Positions 63,918-64,000 of a stretch of 64,000 bases of DNA are shown piece by piece. Both the position numbers and the translations under genes were made by a program. The stretch spans positions 310,001 through 374,000 of the forward strand of contig NZ_JACHIA010000003.1 of the NCBI RefSeq assembly GCF_014202995.1, read 5' to 3'. Position 1 is the stretch's first letter. Each line of letters begins with the position of its first letter. This DNA is from Longimicrobium terrae (GTDB taxonomy: Bacteria; Gemmatimonadota; Gemmatimonadetes; Longimicrobiales; Longimicrobiaceae). The notes under the pieces are model-generated. The model saw only the letters and a list, made by a program, of their open reading frames with translations. It ran no database searches and was not told where the DNA came from.

Positions 63918-63997
63918 GCAGTTGAAGCCCCGAACGGCGCCTGTGGGCGCCGTGTCGGGGCTTTCCGCTTTTGGAGCGGCGGATTTATTCGCTCTCG
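63918..63997. repeat. Intergenic repeat family A, copy 5
   Basis: GCAGTTGAAGCCCCGAACGG-CGCCTGTGGGCGCCG-TGTCGGGGCTTTCCGC then GGAGCGGCGGATTTATTCGC. The interval 63612-63917 otherwise has only family B and the GGAGAGGGG element. Confidence 0.8.
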
Positions 63998-64000
63998 GGA

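Overview
The window is about 64 kb of very GC-rich bacterial chromosome, with no plasmid or phage backbone genes. The base composition, short genes with GGAG/AGGA ribosome sites, several families of intergenic inverted repeats, and Cys-rich RiPP-like peptides with an L-x-L-x-x-L-x-V-x-S-F-x-T type leader all suggest a soil member of the Gemmatimonadota, Longimicrobium-like. That placement is an inference from style, not from a marker gene.

Layout. 1-378: end of a laminin-G-like protein. 961-5241: a SulP anion transporter, a beta-carbonic anhydrase and an overlapping histidine kinase/response regulator pair, probably a bicarbonate uptake and hydration unit with its own signalling pair. 5747-11145: housekeeping and membrane genes (DUF4126 protein, SplB-like radical SAM protein, zinc alcohol dehydrogenase, pore-loop channel). 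11138-11739: a small gene between two attC-like imperfect palindromes, resembling an integron cassette. 11877-24893 (minus): a single 4338-residue, four-module NRPS (A-MT-T, C-A-T, C-A-T, C-A-T) with no thioesterase. 25618-32931: a HEPN-like/DUF413-like fusion, a GH15 glycosidase, a PAS-GGDEF-EAL protein and two hypothetical proteins. 33057-35140: a two-gene island of visibly lower GC with a DGQHR-domain (DndB-like) protein. 35157-41322: a pruA-type dehydrogenase gene whose 5' and 3' ends are each duplicated, each duplicate bracketing foreign-looking cargo (a DUF4160/DUF2442 pair on the left, a trypsin/VWA protein on the right).

The most distinctive region is 41582-53775. Four small leader-containing, cysteine-rich peptides flank three tandem vanadium-dependent haloperoxidases, each with an N-terminal laminin-G-like domain. 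The peptides are built from two exchangeable core modules. The peroxidases share a conserved upstream region and promoter (TTGAAC, 17 bp, TAT-type -10), and three of the peptides share another (TTGACA, 16 bp). A secreted HE-x-x-H metallopeptidase lies between them. No lanthionine synthetase, YcaO or radical SAM RiPP enzyme is visible, so the haloperoxidases are the only candidate tailoring enzymes in the locus. This is the best candidate for an undescribed system here.

53877-64000: tRNA-Arg(CCT), a lipoprotein/secreted protein pair, a MaoC hydratase, a hybrid kinase with eight PAS-like segments divergent from a stand-alone receiver protein, an SMP-30 lactonase, and dense intergenic repeats.
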